Shown here piece after piece: positions 1 through 11,097 of a stretch of DNA of 64,000 nucleotides (positions are counted from its first letter, which is position 1; every line of letters begins with the position of its first letter). Under the pieces are notes generated by a model. It ran no database searches, was not told the DNA's origin, and saw only the letters and a program-made list of their open reading frames with translations. This stretch comes from Microglena sp. YARC (taxonomy: Eukaryota; Chlorophyta; Chlorophyceae; Chlamydomonadales; Chlamydomonadaceae). The position numbers and the translations under genes are program-made. The stretch spans positions 45,632,945 through 45,696,944 of the forward strand of contig CM039462.1 of the NCBI GenBank assembly GCA_022414725.1, written 5' to 3'.

Positions 1-440
1 AAAGACCCAAACGATTCGTCGAGCTTTCAAAGTTGGAAAGATGTAAAGGTTCCGACCGCATTTCAGTTACCCTCTGAAGGCCTGCAGTTAAGAATGAAAA
101 ATGCATGTGGTCCTGGTGAATGGTGAGGCATACAAGCTTGGCCAACAGGCAGTACGATGTGACGTTAATGATATCAAGGATACTGACTGAGTACATGACA
201 TAGCAAAAGGGGTAGTAATGACAGCGCTCGTGACGCCCGAAAAACACAGTCCGCAGGTTCTTCTCAAGAAACCACCTGTCAAGGACGGTGGGGTGTTCGA
301 CTTTGTAGGCATCGTACTGACGAGTTCTCATTGAGGCATAGCAGGTACAAGCATAAGACGTACAGGTTCGTGTAATCCGATCTGAAGAAGACAAGTAAGA
401 GGTCTCGTGACGATGATGGTATTGAGCGTCTCAGAACATC
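1..440 (+). pseudogene. Unidentified frameshifted coding fragment
   Basis: Coding-like peptide runs through three frames from the left edge to about 438. Stretches such as LLKKPPVKDGGVFDFV and SKRSRDDDGIERLRTS look like protein, but each is cut by a frame change, in keeping with the error-rich left end. The gene begins outside the window. I do not recognise it. A basic Lys/Arg/Asp-rich tail precedes the likely stop near 438. Confidence 0.3.
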
Positions 441-599
441 ATGACCATAAACTCAAAACGCCATTTGCCCGATAATGTAATCGTCGTTCTGGGTTGTGGA
501 TCTGGTAGAGCCACTCGTCTTACGGTCACGTAATCTTGGAGACGACAATAAGCAAGACATGGAAGCTTACACGCGGAGCTTTTTTACACAAGTCTGGTA

Positions 600-1480
600 A
601 TCAAGAAACAAGAAAAAACAGGGAAGAAAAACGTTTTCTCAGACATGATTCGCTAGATGGGAGTCTCTTCGTCGACAAATGGATGCAGCGTTGATTACAC
701 AGGAACAGATGGATATCTCGGCTACTTGAAAAATTTACGATCACGTTTTCCGACGAGTGGTGGAGGATGTGCACTCCTGCGCAGAGAATCCGAGACAACT
801 TTCAGAGGTACATTGGCTAAGTCCGCTGAAGGTCTATGACTTCGATTTTGGCAGGGATGCTACAGCGCAACATGAAGTTGATCATCCTGACCTGAAAGGG
901 TTCGCCGTAGCCATATGGTTCTGCAATCACGACTATTTGAAGGCTACCGGACCAGGAGAGCTAGCCTGTGCCCTACGATCTATGTTCGCCTTCCTGCAAG
1001 CGCCTCTTCACAAGAGGAGGTCATGACAGATGAGGTTCAAGACGACTCTCATGTCTTGGGAAACCGCGTCCAAGAAGGAATGTGTTTTACAAAATTCCAA
1101 GTGGTCCAAATAACCCACGGAAAGGGCAGATTCGTCTCAGGGTTACGAGTTGTTGCGGTCACACCGCCATTGAAGAGACTCCAATGTCTCTTATCTGCGA
1201 CAGTTGGCGGTGAAGGGTGTATGCCACGTAAACAGAAACAGCAGAGGGGTGCGCTAAGCCCTCTCTTGTCTGCATACACTGATCAGGATCCTGTAGGTAG
1301 AGGACTGGATTTCTCTCAGAAACCACTTACTCGCGGGACCCGTCCTCTGCTCGTCAACAATCGCAGGTGCCATGTGAACTGTTTGTTGGGTTTCAAGGAG
1401 ATCCGCTTCGATCATTTGCAGGATCTGTGTTTGGTTGTATTATGGTTGGGGGGGGGTTGCTTGATGGGCTAAAAAAACAT
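600..1480 (+). pseudogene. Fanzor-like (RuvC) protein remnant, family A cargo
   Basis: This noisy stretch matches 22015-22650 over most of its second half (the DHPDL, IWFCNHD and FTKFQV segments). Its end, around 1300-1480, is a damaged version of the tail that in cleaner copies reads YSDRDRSSALTIARL and GRPLPF. A D-R-D-x-x-x-A pattern near the C-terminus is the usual form of RuvC-III in TnpB/Fanzor proteins. This is the longest remnant of the cargo gene seen here, and upstream coding-like sequence (DHVFRRVVEDVHSC) may belong to its N-terminal part. Several frameshifts break it. The Fanzor assignment is my inference from motifs. Confidence 0.4.
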
Positions 1481-1960
1481 GATGGGTGTTCCACCTGCCC
1501 CTGTTGGGTCTACATGGGGTTTGGTTTCCATAGAGGTTACAGTCGCCGTATAAGGAGGTGTCGAGTTACCTGTATTCATCTCGCTAAGGTATGCTTGATT
1601 TTCTATATTTAGAATATGGTTCCGTCTATGTGTGAAGCTATGCACCGTACTCCAGTCTCGTCAGACTTCGGACTGCGCACCATCGTCCGGCCGAGAAATC
1701 TTGAGTGTGGCGCCTGGATTGTTGCGGGCTGAGGTGCGTATTGCTGCGTAAATTCTCTCTGGAAAGTTCGCTTCGGTTGAGAGAGATCGGTTGACAATTT
1801 ACGTGAAAATTAGGCTATTTGTATAGATGGGAATTTTTCTGTTTTATCAGGAGTTTCTCAAAAATCTGAGTTTATCGATGACTTTTCTCTTACCTTACTT
1901 GAATCGTTCATATCGTTGATTTTAAATTTCCCTTGTATATAGCGTTTATACTAAATCAGT
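1481..1960. other. Degenerate sequence between family A fragments
   Basis: The first ~100 bases resemble, with errors, the non-coding left end of family A elements. Beyond 1610 I see no convincing gene; the minus-strand open frame at 1609-1797 has no recognisable motif. The stretch becomes AT-rich toward 1960. Confidence 0.3.
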
Positions 1961-2112
1961 GACAAAGTGAACTAAGTCCCTTGACACTGTCCATCGGAGT
2001 TCTGCTCCCTTTTTCTTGTAAAAATCCAATGATTTAGAAACGATACACGTGTCTGTTAGAGGCTTAGTTGATCAATCGTACAGTGTAGTATTTTGAAAAA
2101 TGCAAACAACAC
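1961..2112 (-). pseudogene. IS630 family A transposase fragment (N-terminal part)
   Basis: The bases match, with indels, 41288-41450, the part of the family A transposase that encodes the region between the helix-turn-helix and the first catalytic aspartate. It ends abruptly at about 2112, the exact point where similarity to the 53.2-64 kb duplicate begins. A mobile-element fragment therefore marks the left border of the duplication. Confidence 0.6.
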
Positions 2113-2130
2113 CTAAAATAATTATTCCCA

Positions 2131-3789
2131 TTAAATGTCGATGCCTTCTTTGTTTCGACTGCGGTGCGCTGTGCCTGAGCGGAGCCGGAATACGCTTTCC
2201 CATCGGCTAGTTTCTCTGCTTGCTGTTTTTGTTGGCCATTTCCTTTGCAATTGGAATCGGGACGCCGTTGTCTGTATTCTTTGTACTAGAGATTCTGGTT
2301 TGCTCCTGATGCGCGTCAGGGCCAGATAACAGTTGTGCTCAAGCTTTCGATCATTGACCATGGTGTGCTCCATCGCGCTATGCACCCTGGGAGACACATA
2401 GACAATCGAGAATTGTGTGGTTGTTTGTATGGGCGAAATGATGAGTCGATCGTCGATCATTACTTACTTCTAATACATTATCGCTTTTTACAGAAACATC
2501 ACTCTTGCTTACGAAGACATCGCTCTGTACTCGCGCAGGATTTCCCACTTTCTTGGGTCCCCCGCATGAAGTTTCTAGTGGGAGTGCCGGGAGATGATGT
2601 GACTTAATTCGATTCACTCTCTCGGCGACTGTCTCCTCCTCCTCCTTCTCCTCCCCTCCTATACCGAACATGGGATCCGACTCGCTCACCATGATACCCC
2701 CCTCCCGTACGTGCGTGGGGAGGAGGAGGTCGTGACTCCCTTGACTATCATTAGGGTTGTTGTTCATAGGTGTCGAGCGTCGCCTTTGTGAACTGTCGCC
2801 ATGAGGTCAGGGTTGCGCTTCATGACATCCCCCAAGATCAGCATGTTGCTAGAGCGGAACATCGAGTTGTCAAGTGGAACATGAGCCCGCTGCCTGCCTA
2901 CCCTATCATCATCATGTTAATCTCCGGGGGCCATCTTGCCTGCCACTTGCGTACTTTTCAAAAAGAGCTCCCTCGATACACGTCGTCGTAGTCGTCCAGG
3001 TTCTCGTTGATTGAATCAGACCATCCGTTCAGCTTACGTCGAAAGGGTCGAACTTGGTGTTCATAAATTCTAATCCGGTGACACAGGCCACGAGCATGCG
3101 CCTCTGGAAACGAACGCTCACGTCCTATGTCGCGGTTTCTGCTTCAGACGCCTCGTTACTCTGCCTCGATATTCTCTAGCGGGTCGTTCATGGTGTAGCG
3201 CCGGGGAAGGTGTGCACCTTTCTGTTCCATACGGTCCAATCGGTAAATGAAGCTGCTTCTTTTTTGTCTCATCCTCTCTCGTAGGTTTGTTGTAGCCTCC
3301 TCCTCCGCTATCATTAGAGTTGGCACGACCCCGCCACTACCCATCTGTGTTCGGTCGTGGCTCCTACTACGCGAAGCTTTTGATCGAGATGAGGACGCAT
3401 CAGATTCCGACATAATGCTACAATCGTCGTCACTGCTGCTGATTTTATCAGCGAGACCCCCCCGATGATGCCTAGGAATATTGTGGTTCATAAAGCCACC
3501 AGTGTGTTTATCAGGGACTGGCTTATTATTAGTGTTCGTGTGTGGTCATGTCGATAAGTTCGTCTACACTGTCTGCATCTCCTCCGAATATCTCGAACGG
3601 ACATGGAGCACACGGACGATGTACGGGATACGATAGTTGGCTGATACTGTTGTGGTGGTCTGGGTGCGTTGTACGCGGTATCGTTGTGTTCGAGTTGTGC
3701 ACCAGACTGATATGCAATGGCGGGGGGTGCATACTGGTTTGATCGAGTTTAGAGTTGGAAAGCAGGTCAATTCCTGAAAAAACATCCAT
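2131..3789 (-). pseudogene. DUF5767-like conserved NCLDV protein, left copy
   Basis: Duplicate of 53197-54698, broken by several indels. It is useful because at 3466-3476 it has one more C than the right copy (54382), and there the frame runs through from the N-terminal Pro/Ser-rich part to the Ser/Arg-rich part. Indels elsewhere (for example near 2600-2700 and 2980) break the C-terminal half. Function unknown; see the right copy. Confidence 0.6.
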
Positions 3790-3873
3790 GTTTTTTTTTT
3801 TTGTCTACACAACAAGTATCTGGATATTTGTTTTTTTTTTATGCTTCTGACGAACGCGAGAAATGAATGATGT

Positions 3874-4244
3874 TCAAACAAGTTGGTCGATCGTGAAGGA
3901 TCCCATGGAGATGGTCACTATCGCGATGGTGAATGCCCACACGATGGTCAGGATCGCCACGATCCACGACCATGCGTGGCAGTGACCGGTATCATGCAGT
4001 TGATCGAATAGACGCCTAGGAAGAATGGAAGCATTAGGAGAAGGGCGATGAGGCAGTCTGTAGGCAAAGTTGTAAGGGGACTCTGATGTACTTCTTCTCA
4101 TTTACATTGTAGGTGTACATATCAAAGGGTTAGCAACACAATGATGATCAGTGCTATGTAGCCTACTAGGGCTACTACTGCTGGCTGCGACATCTTCAAC
4201 CCCAAAAGGGCGATGTCTTGATGGGATGTTAAGGATGGTGCCAT
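3874..4244 (-). pseudogene. Three-helix membrane protein, left copy
   Basis: Duplicate of 54786-55154. The C-terminal part, with the hydrophobic segment around IVAILTIVWAFTIAIV, is readable. Extra bases near 3990, 4048, 4067 and 4120 shift the frame. Start and stop correspond to those of the intact right copy. Confidence 0.65.
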
Positions 4245-4304
4245 TATGTTTTTTGTAGTGTTAGAAATTCATACATATATCGTACACCGAACTTTTTTTG
4301 TAGT

Positions 4305-6231
4305 TCACTCAAGTGGCGATGGTGTATCCTGACGTCGTGTGTTGTTGTTTTCGCAGTAGACCGAGAGTCCACTCCCATCACAAACTTGGCGTTGGCGACG
4401 AACGTCCCGGTTGCGCCTCTGGGGTACCTGAGCGTGGTCTTGTTAATAATCACGCACGACATCGATTTCAGGTGGTCTTGAAGTCTCCTTTGGCGATGGC
4501 GCGGTGTCCCGTCTGTCGGCAGTATTCCTTGTAACGTCTCCATGAAGTCACGTTACGGCATGTACAGCTCGGGGTCAAAGGTGAGTCTGCCGCTACGGAG
4601 GAAGGATATCATCGAGTTGACGCTCTCACTGAGCTCATCCTTGGCGGCGGTGGAATTCTGAAGGCAAGTGGAGCCAAACGTTATCACGCGCGTACAATCG
4701 GACAGCCTTGAGGTACGACCTGTTGGTGCGTCTCAGGATGCACCCCATCTCCGCGAGAGAGCTTCTGCCCCAGGAGCATGTCTCCTCTGGTCACACAGTG
4801 GTCGAATTCGAAGAGCACGATGCGCCGATTGATGCTACCGGAGTTGTCCACCCAACCTGGAACCTCATTGCCAGCTAGAATACCGGGCACCTTCCACTGG
4901 ATTGTCGCGCGCGGTCGAGTACTTCACGGCGACCTGTACGGTCTCTCCAGACACCACGCTCTGGAATTCGGCCTGTTCTAGAGCGATGTCCGATTTGATC
5001 TCCGGTCCGATGAAGATGAGTTTTTCGTCAAGCGCGGACAACCCGAACTTCTTCTCGATGTTGTTCGATAAACACACCAACGTCATGTGCTTCGTAGATC
5101 TCCCTGCACACGCCGTGTGAGAATGGTGCTCTTGCCGGTGCTCGCGGCTCCCTTCAGGTATGGGAGGACCTGCCACTCATCAAGTTCACCCACCTCGTAG
5201 ATAAGCCGTCCAATGAAGACGTACATCCACCAGCTGACATCGGGACTCATCTTCTGGAAATCGAGAATGCTCTGTGGTAGGGTGTCGGTGGCTGCCAATC
5301 CTCTTCGGTTTCTTCCTCGGCGCATGGAAAGTCGAGGTCGAAGTACTTCGCCGCCACGACGTCATCTCCCGCTCGCTCTTTTTTCAATAGGGCACGTAAG
5401 TATCAGTGGGGGCGAAGTACCACCACCCTTGAACGAGAAGACATGGCGGTCGCGCACTAGGTCGGGGAACTGCAACGTCCCTGCAACATGAGGTGATCCA
5501 CAACGGCGTTGATGTTGGTCCTCACGCTCGTCAGGTTGAGCCACATGTCGAAATTGAGTTCCTTCTGCGTATTCTGGTAGACGAACTCCTTGATGGTGCA
5601 CACCCGGCGCCACCGCGTACGTGCACAAGTTGTCATCGTGTACCTAACGGCGTAGCACTCCCCCCCGTTGTAGCGTCGGTATCCCATTTGGTGTAGGCTA
5701 TTCAGGATGTACATGAGCAGTTGCTGGACCTTGTTGGCGTTTTCGATGCTCTGTGGTGAGAAGCGAGCGACGCTGGACATGATGTCCTCGTTCAACCTTT
5801 TTGTTTGTTCGTCGTCTACCAATTCGTCATTGTTCGCTCTCACGTTGTTGTACCCTATCGACGTTTCGAAGACTGGTAATACTGGCCCTGAGACTTTCCG
5901 TGGTGTGCCTTGCGTAGTAGAGGAACTCGAGCAGTTTTTGCACCATGCGTTTTTCGGACGCCGACGATTTCTTGTCAAAGACAGCCCCGTGCGCTGCTTC
6001 GCAGCACCGGTCTACATTACACTATTACTATCGTTTTCCCCGGATCGGAGTCGTTTGTCTCCTCCTCCTGAATAGTGATTCAGTGGTCGGAGCAGATCCA
6101 GCATCTCGTTCGCCTTTTGCAGGATATGCGTCTGCGAGCCTCTGATGACGTCGCACGCTACGTTTGATCTCGTTCCTCCAAGCGGATGACGATGATGACT
6201 CATTTCCCGAGTCTTCGGGAGAGCGATTCAT
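4305..6231 (-). pseudogene. D5-like SF3 helicase, left copy
   Basis: Duplicate of 55214-57143 with many indels. It carries five T in the run near 5020 where the right copy has six (55930); with five, the frame continues past the SNNIEKKFGLSALDEK segment. It therefore helps show which right-copy breaks are errors. The Walker A region (GAASTGKST) is visible around 5120-5150. Confidence 0.7.
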
Positions 6232-6271
6232 GGCGTGACGGCCGTGAAATTGATATATCATTGGTTGGGTA

Positions 6272-6505
6272 TCAGAGCCTCTTTACACCCATCATTGCAC
6301 GCACAATTATCAGGAACACGATCGAGTGCAGGAACACGCCAATGTAGCTTGGTCCACCCGATGCGTTCCTGATTCCCTTGTACACCAATGAGGTGGCATG
6401 GTATGGTCAGTGGCAGAGAGATGACGATGAACACGATTGCTGTGTACAGCGAGTACCGCCACTTGTCGCGGACGAGGGACTTTCGATTGGTTGAGATCCT
6501 CCCAT
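6272..6505 (-). pseudogene. Small two-helix membrane protein, left copy
   Basis: Duplicate of 57183-57418. This copy lacks the two extra bases that break the right copy inside the first hydrophobic segment, but has one extra base of its own at about 6402, so neither version is open throughout. Confidence 0.55.
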
Positions 6506-6559
6506 GTTTTTTTATGTGTACTGTAAATGGTATTTTTTTTCACGTGTTTAGACCTTGAA

Positions 6560-6930
6560 CGCCCATTAAATGCCAAAAATGATGAGTTGAACCTCAACGA
6601 TCAGCTGCTGAGAAAACATGCTGGCACTCAGCCTCGTAAGAAAGCTGACGGATACAGGTTGAATGTACAGCAGGACGCAAGCGGATTCATAAGTGCAAAG
6701 CAGTCAAAGCGGAGCGCCACGCCAAACAAGCGGTTGAAGACTTGGACCGCGATGTCAACGCTTCCAGTACTTTCTTTGGCAGAGCGTCCTTCGCGTTTCG
6801 CCGAGACGCGCGCTCCTCTGATAGATATACGGTTTTACCAAAAACTCGGAATATCTTCGAGGTTCTGCCTCAAAACGATCTGCAATGGAATTATAAAGTG
6901 CCTACACTTTATTGAGAACAACTGTAAATG
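6560..6930. other. Left-copy-specific insertion, partly family B-like
   Basis: Between two blocks shared with the right copy (the CGCCCATTAAATGCCAAA side and the GTAAATGAAACCGAAATCTC side) this copy holds about 370 bases absent from the right copy, which has a TnpB fragment instead. The right end reads ACTTTATTGAGAACAACTGT, like a family B transposon end. An open frame in it contains LDRDVNASS, reminiscent of a RuvC-III motif, but the rest is unrecognisable. Confidence 0.5.
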
Positions 6931-6992
6931 AAACCGAAATCTCCATGAAATCCAAGAACGTGATCAAAAAAAAGTATGCGGTGCGTTGGGCA

Positions 6993-7832
6993 CTACATTT
7001 TGGTGATGGCAGAAGCCGCAGCGACTGCAACCGGGAAATCATAGCTTGGAGAGGTTCCTTTTTAACCCCTGGGGGGAGTTTGAAGGAACTTCTCGTACGC
7101 CACCTTGAGTGCGCCGACAGAGTCGGCCATGCACTCTTGGCACGTTTCCAATGAAATGACTGCCTTGCAAACAGTCTGAAGAATTGTGACTGTTGCGCCT
7201 TGTGCGATCTTACCCTTGTCCTTCTCCTGCACTAACACCGAAGATATTCGTCCTTATTGACGAACTCCTCGATAGTGTCGGAGTCTAGGCGTGTATGAGT
7301 GTAGGACCCTCCACAATAAGTGGAGGAGGTCCCACTAGAGGGGGCAGGCGACTGCAGCAGCTTCGTAGCAGCTTCGATTACCTGTTGGCAATCAGCAGAT
7401 ACTATATCGATTTGTGCAATGCGAGCAGCTTCTTTTTCAGCGATGCCTTGTTGGCATCTGCCTTGTAAGCAGATACTTCGACTTCAGCAGTTTCTTTGAG
7501 ATCGACTGCAGTGTCAGAAGCTGCATTTAGAGCAGCATCCTTGGCAGCAGCCGTAGCGACGGCAAACCGGGAGAAGCATAGCTTGGAGAGGTTCCTTTTT
7601 ACCCCTGGGGGGAGTTTGAAGGAACTTCTCGTACGCCGCCTTCAGTGCACCGACAGAGTCGGTGAGGCAATCCGGAATGATTTCAATAGAAACCACTTTG
7701 TCGCAAACATTCTCTAGTTCAGAGACTGTTGCCTTCGAAAACGATCTTCTTTCTGTTAATCTGGAGGAAACCAATGATACCCGTCTTATTGACGAATTCA
7801 TTGATGATCTGTGTAGAAGTTGAAGAAGACAT
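6993..7832 (-). pseudogene. Tandem internally duplicated protein, copy 1, left
   Basis: Duplicate of 57713-58548, broken by indels (for example in the C/G runs near 7065 and 7600). See the right copies for description. Confidence 0.6.
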
Positions 7833-8068
7833 GATGGGTGTTTTCAATATTTTTCAATAGTTGGGTTGTTGTCATCTTAAAGGAATTAAAAAGTCGTCAA
7901 TTTTTTTCCACAAATAATCCAATGAAAAATAATAATTTGTAATGACTGATTCAGGTAAAGATTGTCGGATGTGAATGATTTGCTTGATATCGTTGGTCTT
8001 TTTTAGATCACGGATCTCCATGAAATCCAAGAACGTGATCAAAAAAAAAGTATGCGGTGCGTTGGGCA

Positions 8069-8981
8069 CTACATTTTGGTGGTGGCAGAAGCCGCAGCGA
8101 CTGCAACCGGGAGAATCATAGCTTGGAGAGAGGTTCCTTTTTACCCCCTGGGGGAGTTTGAAGGAACTTCTCGTACGCCACCTTGAGTGCGCCGACAGAG
8201 TCGGCCATGCACTCAGGCACGTTTTCCAATGAAATGACTGCCTTGCAAACAGTCTGAAGAATTGTGACTGTTGCGCCTTGTGCGATCTTACCCTTGTCCT
8301 TCTTCTGCACTACACCGAAGATATTCGTCTTATTGACGAACTCCTCGATAGTGTCGGAGTCTAGGCGTGTATGAGTGTAGGACCCTCCACAATAAGTGGA
8401 GGTGGTCCCACTCGAGGGGGAAGGCGACTGATGCGTAGCAGCTTCGATTACCTGTTGGTAAACAGCAGATACTATATCGATTTGTGCAATGCGAGCAGCT
8501 TCTTTTTCAGCGGATGCCTTGTTGGCATCTGCCTTGTAAGCAGATACTTCGGCAACGAATGCCTTGTCAAGATATGCTTTGTAAGCAGAGAAAGCTTCAA
8601 TGCTTTCGTAGTCCTCTGGGAGGTCGACTTCAGCAGTTTCTTTGAGACCGACTGCAGTGTCAGAAGCTGCATTTAGAGCAGCAATCCTTGGCAGCAGCCG
8701 TAGCGACGGCAACCGGGAGAAGCATAGCTTGGAGAGGTTCCTTTTCTACCCCCTGGGGGGAGTTTGAAGGAACTTCTCGTACGCCACCTTCAGTGCACCG
8801 ACAGAGTCGGTGAGGCAATCCGGAATGATTTCAATAGAAACCAATTTGTTCGCAAACATTCTCTAGTTCAGAAGACTGTTGCCTTCGAAACGATCTTCTT
8901 TCTGTTAATCTGGAGGAAACCAATGATACCCGTCTCATTGACGAATTCATTGATGATCTGTGTAGAAGTTGAAGAAGACAT
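8069..8981 (-). pseudogene. Tandem internally duplicated protein, copy 2, left
   Basis: Duplicate of the intact gene 58791-59696. Most of the protein is readable in one frame from about 8712 to 8116; extra bases near 8690, 8745, 8850 and 8873 break the N-terminal repeat. Confidence 0.65.
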
Positions 8982-9186
8982 GATGGGTGTTTTCAATATT
9001 TTTCAATAGTTTTCAATAGTTGGTTGTTGTCATCTTAAATGAATTAAAAAGTCGTCAATTTTTTTTCACAAATAAATTTGAAATATGAGTGGATGGTCCG
9101 TCCAACAAAGTTCTCTCAACACCCCGCTAAATGTGTGCGTTTCGAAAGCCGTATATTATGTTTCCAATGAATAATAATAAGTTGTA

Positions 9187-11015
9187 ATGACTGATCAGGT
9201 AGGATTGTCGGATGTGAATGATTTGCAGAGATGATGTCGTCGATGCGGGAGCTAGTAGCAGTGATGATGTGAATGATTTGCAAAGATGATGTCGTCGATG
9301 CGAGCGCTAGTAGCAGTGATGATGATGATTTCGTCGATGATTTGATGAGTCGTCGATGCGGGAGCTAGTAGCAGTGATGATGTGAATGATTTGCAAGATG
9401 AGGTCCGATGCGGAGCGCTAGTAGCAGTGATCATGATTTGCAAGATGATGTTTCGGGCGCTAGTAGCAGTGATGATGTGAATGATTTGCAAGATGATGTC
9501 TTTTGTTGATGCTAGCGCTAAGGAAAGAAAACGCTTTGGTGACGATACGTATGTGGTACCCGCAAATGAGGAAACCTTACCAACCCTTGAATGCCATGAA
9601 TGATTTTCCACTTCCGGTCAACGAAGTTGATTTTCCCCTGGAATTCCATGGGACCATACGATAGCGTTTCTACTCAATGAAGAGGAGCCCAAGGATGACA
9701 TATGTACCACCACCGAGTTGAAGAGAACAAGGTAGCTGTAGTATCGGATACAAAAGCAACAACAAACCACCGTCATTTTGGATTGGCAGCAACAACAAAC
9801 CATAATGCAGCAACAACAACAACAACAAACATTGCAGCAACAACAAACCACCGTTATTTTGGATGGCAACAACGGTGTACTTCGTATTGCGATTGTCCCT
9901 AAAGCCTTGGACACTGCTCTTCAACCCGGCTGGAAAACAAGCGATCGTCAAGGAAGAATGCGGAAAAGCTAACCTCGCTGAAATGAAGAAAGATAACACT
10001 TTGTTGCCTTCTGACGACGATACGTATCTTGTGGTACCCGCAAATGAGGGAACCTTACCAACAGTGATGTCATGAATGATTTTCCACTTCCGGTCAACGA
10101 ATTTGATTTCCCCTGGAATTCCATGGGACCATACGATAGAGTTCCACACAATAAAGAGAAACCCAAAGATTTGCACGACAACAAGGCCGCTGAAGTATTG
10201 GAAACCGAAAGCAATAACAAACCACCTTCATTTTGGATGGCAGCAACGGTGCAACTCGTATCGCGATTAGTCCTGGTTCCTTGGACACTACTCTTCAACC
10301 CGTTTGGAAAACGAGAGATCGTCAAGGAAGAACGCGGAAAAGAAGAATGTCGGATATTTGTGGCCTTGCAAAAGGGGGTAAGGTGGTGGTTCTTGGAGCA
10401 TGCCCCAGAAGAAGAAGACGTTGAAGAATCGATGAATGACAACTTTGTATTTCCGGTTTATTGACGATCCTCTATCCAAGTCACTTTTTGGACGCACGTG
10501 TTTCTTTCGAGTGCTCGATTGGACGAGGCTGAACTTCTTCGCTGCATATTGGATGTGAGGCTATCGTTGCGCATCTTGCGTAATGAGCAGACTACAGTTC
10601 CGACTTTGATGGCAAGGCTGTATGTGTTTTTTCTACTTTCATGCACGCGCGTGACCTCCAAATCTTCTACTACAATCGAAGATCCTCTATGACGCATTTG
10701 TGGAATACAATGCTAACAACATGTTGATGTCTATCAATGCTCTTTTCACTCCTGAAAAAATGTCTGAGGTTTTAGGTTACTTAAATTTACGGCCTTCCAA
10801 CCTGATACTCAGTAAGACATCTGGTACATTTTTTGCCAAAAAATCTTTGAGACGGTCCTCGAAGAGGCCTCGTACATGCATCGTCAATTGTACGCAAGGA
10901 GATTGAACACCCTCCGCCATCGTACGACCCTACCCCCAGCACGTGGCCATTAAGCATTTGGATGGGATCATGTGGGCATCTCCGGGACCCAGTTATGTCG
11001 AGCTTCAGATGGTGA
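9187..11015 (+). pseudogene. Acidic-repeat protein gene, left copy
   Basis: Duplicate of 59891-61699. The Asp/Ser repeat region (9230-9520) is scrambled relative to the regular 87-bp units of the right copy, and the Gln/Asn-rich middle contains a longer CAACAA run. Many indels prevent one continuous frame. Confidence 0.6.
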
Positions 11016-11097
11016 GCGGTCGAAATGTGTTTGGTATAAACAATAACAATTGTTATACAATTAAATTGTTATTCATATAAATTTGTGGTGTTTCGCG

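Noticed and set aside
9778..9972. Poly-Gln protein start
   Set aside because: It is one frame of a CAACAA-rich part of the acidic-repeat gene in error-rich sequence; the right copy has a shorter run.
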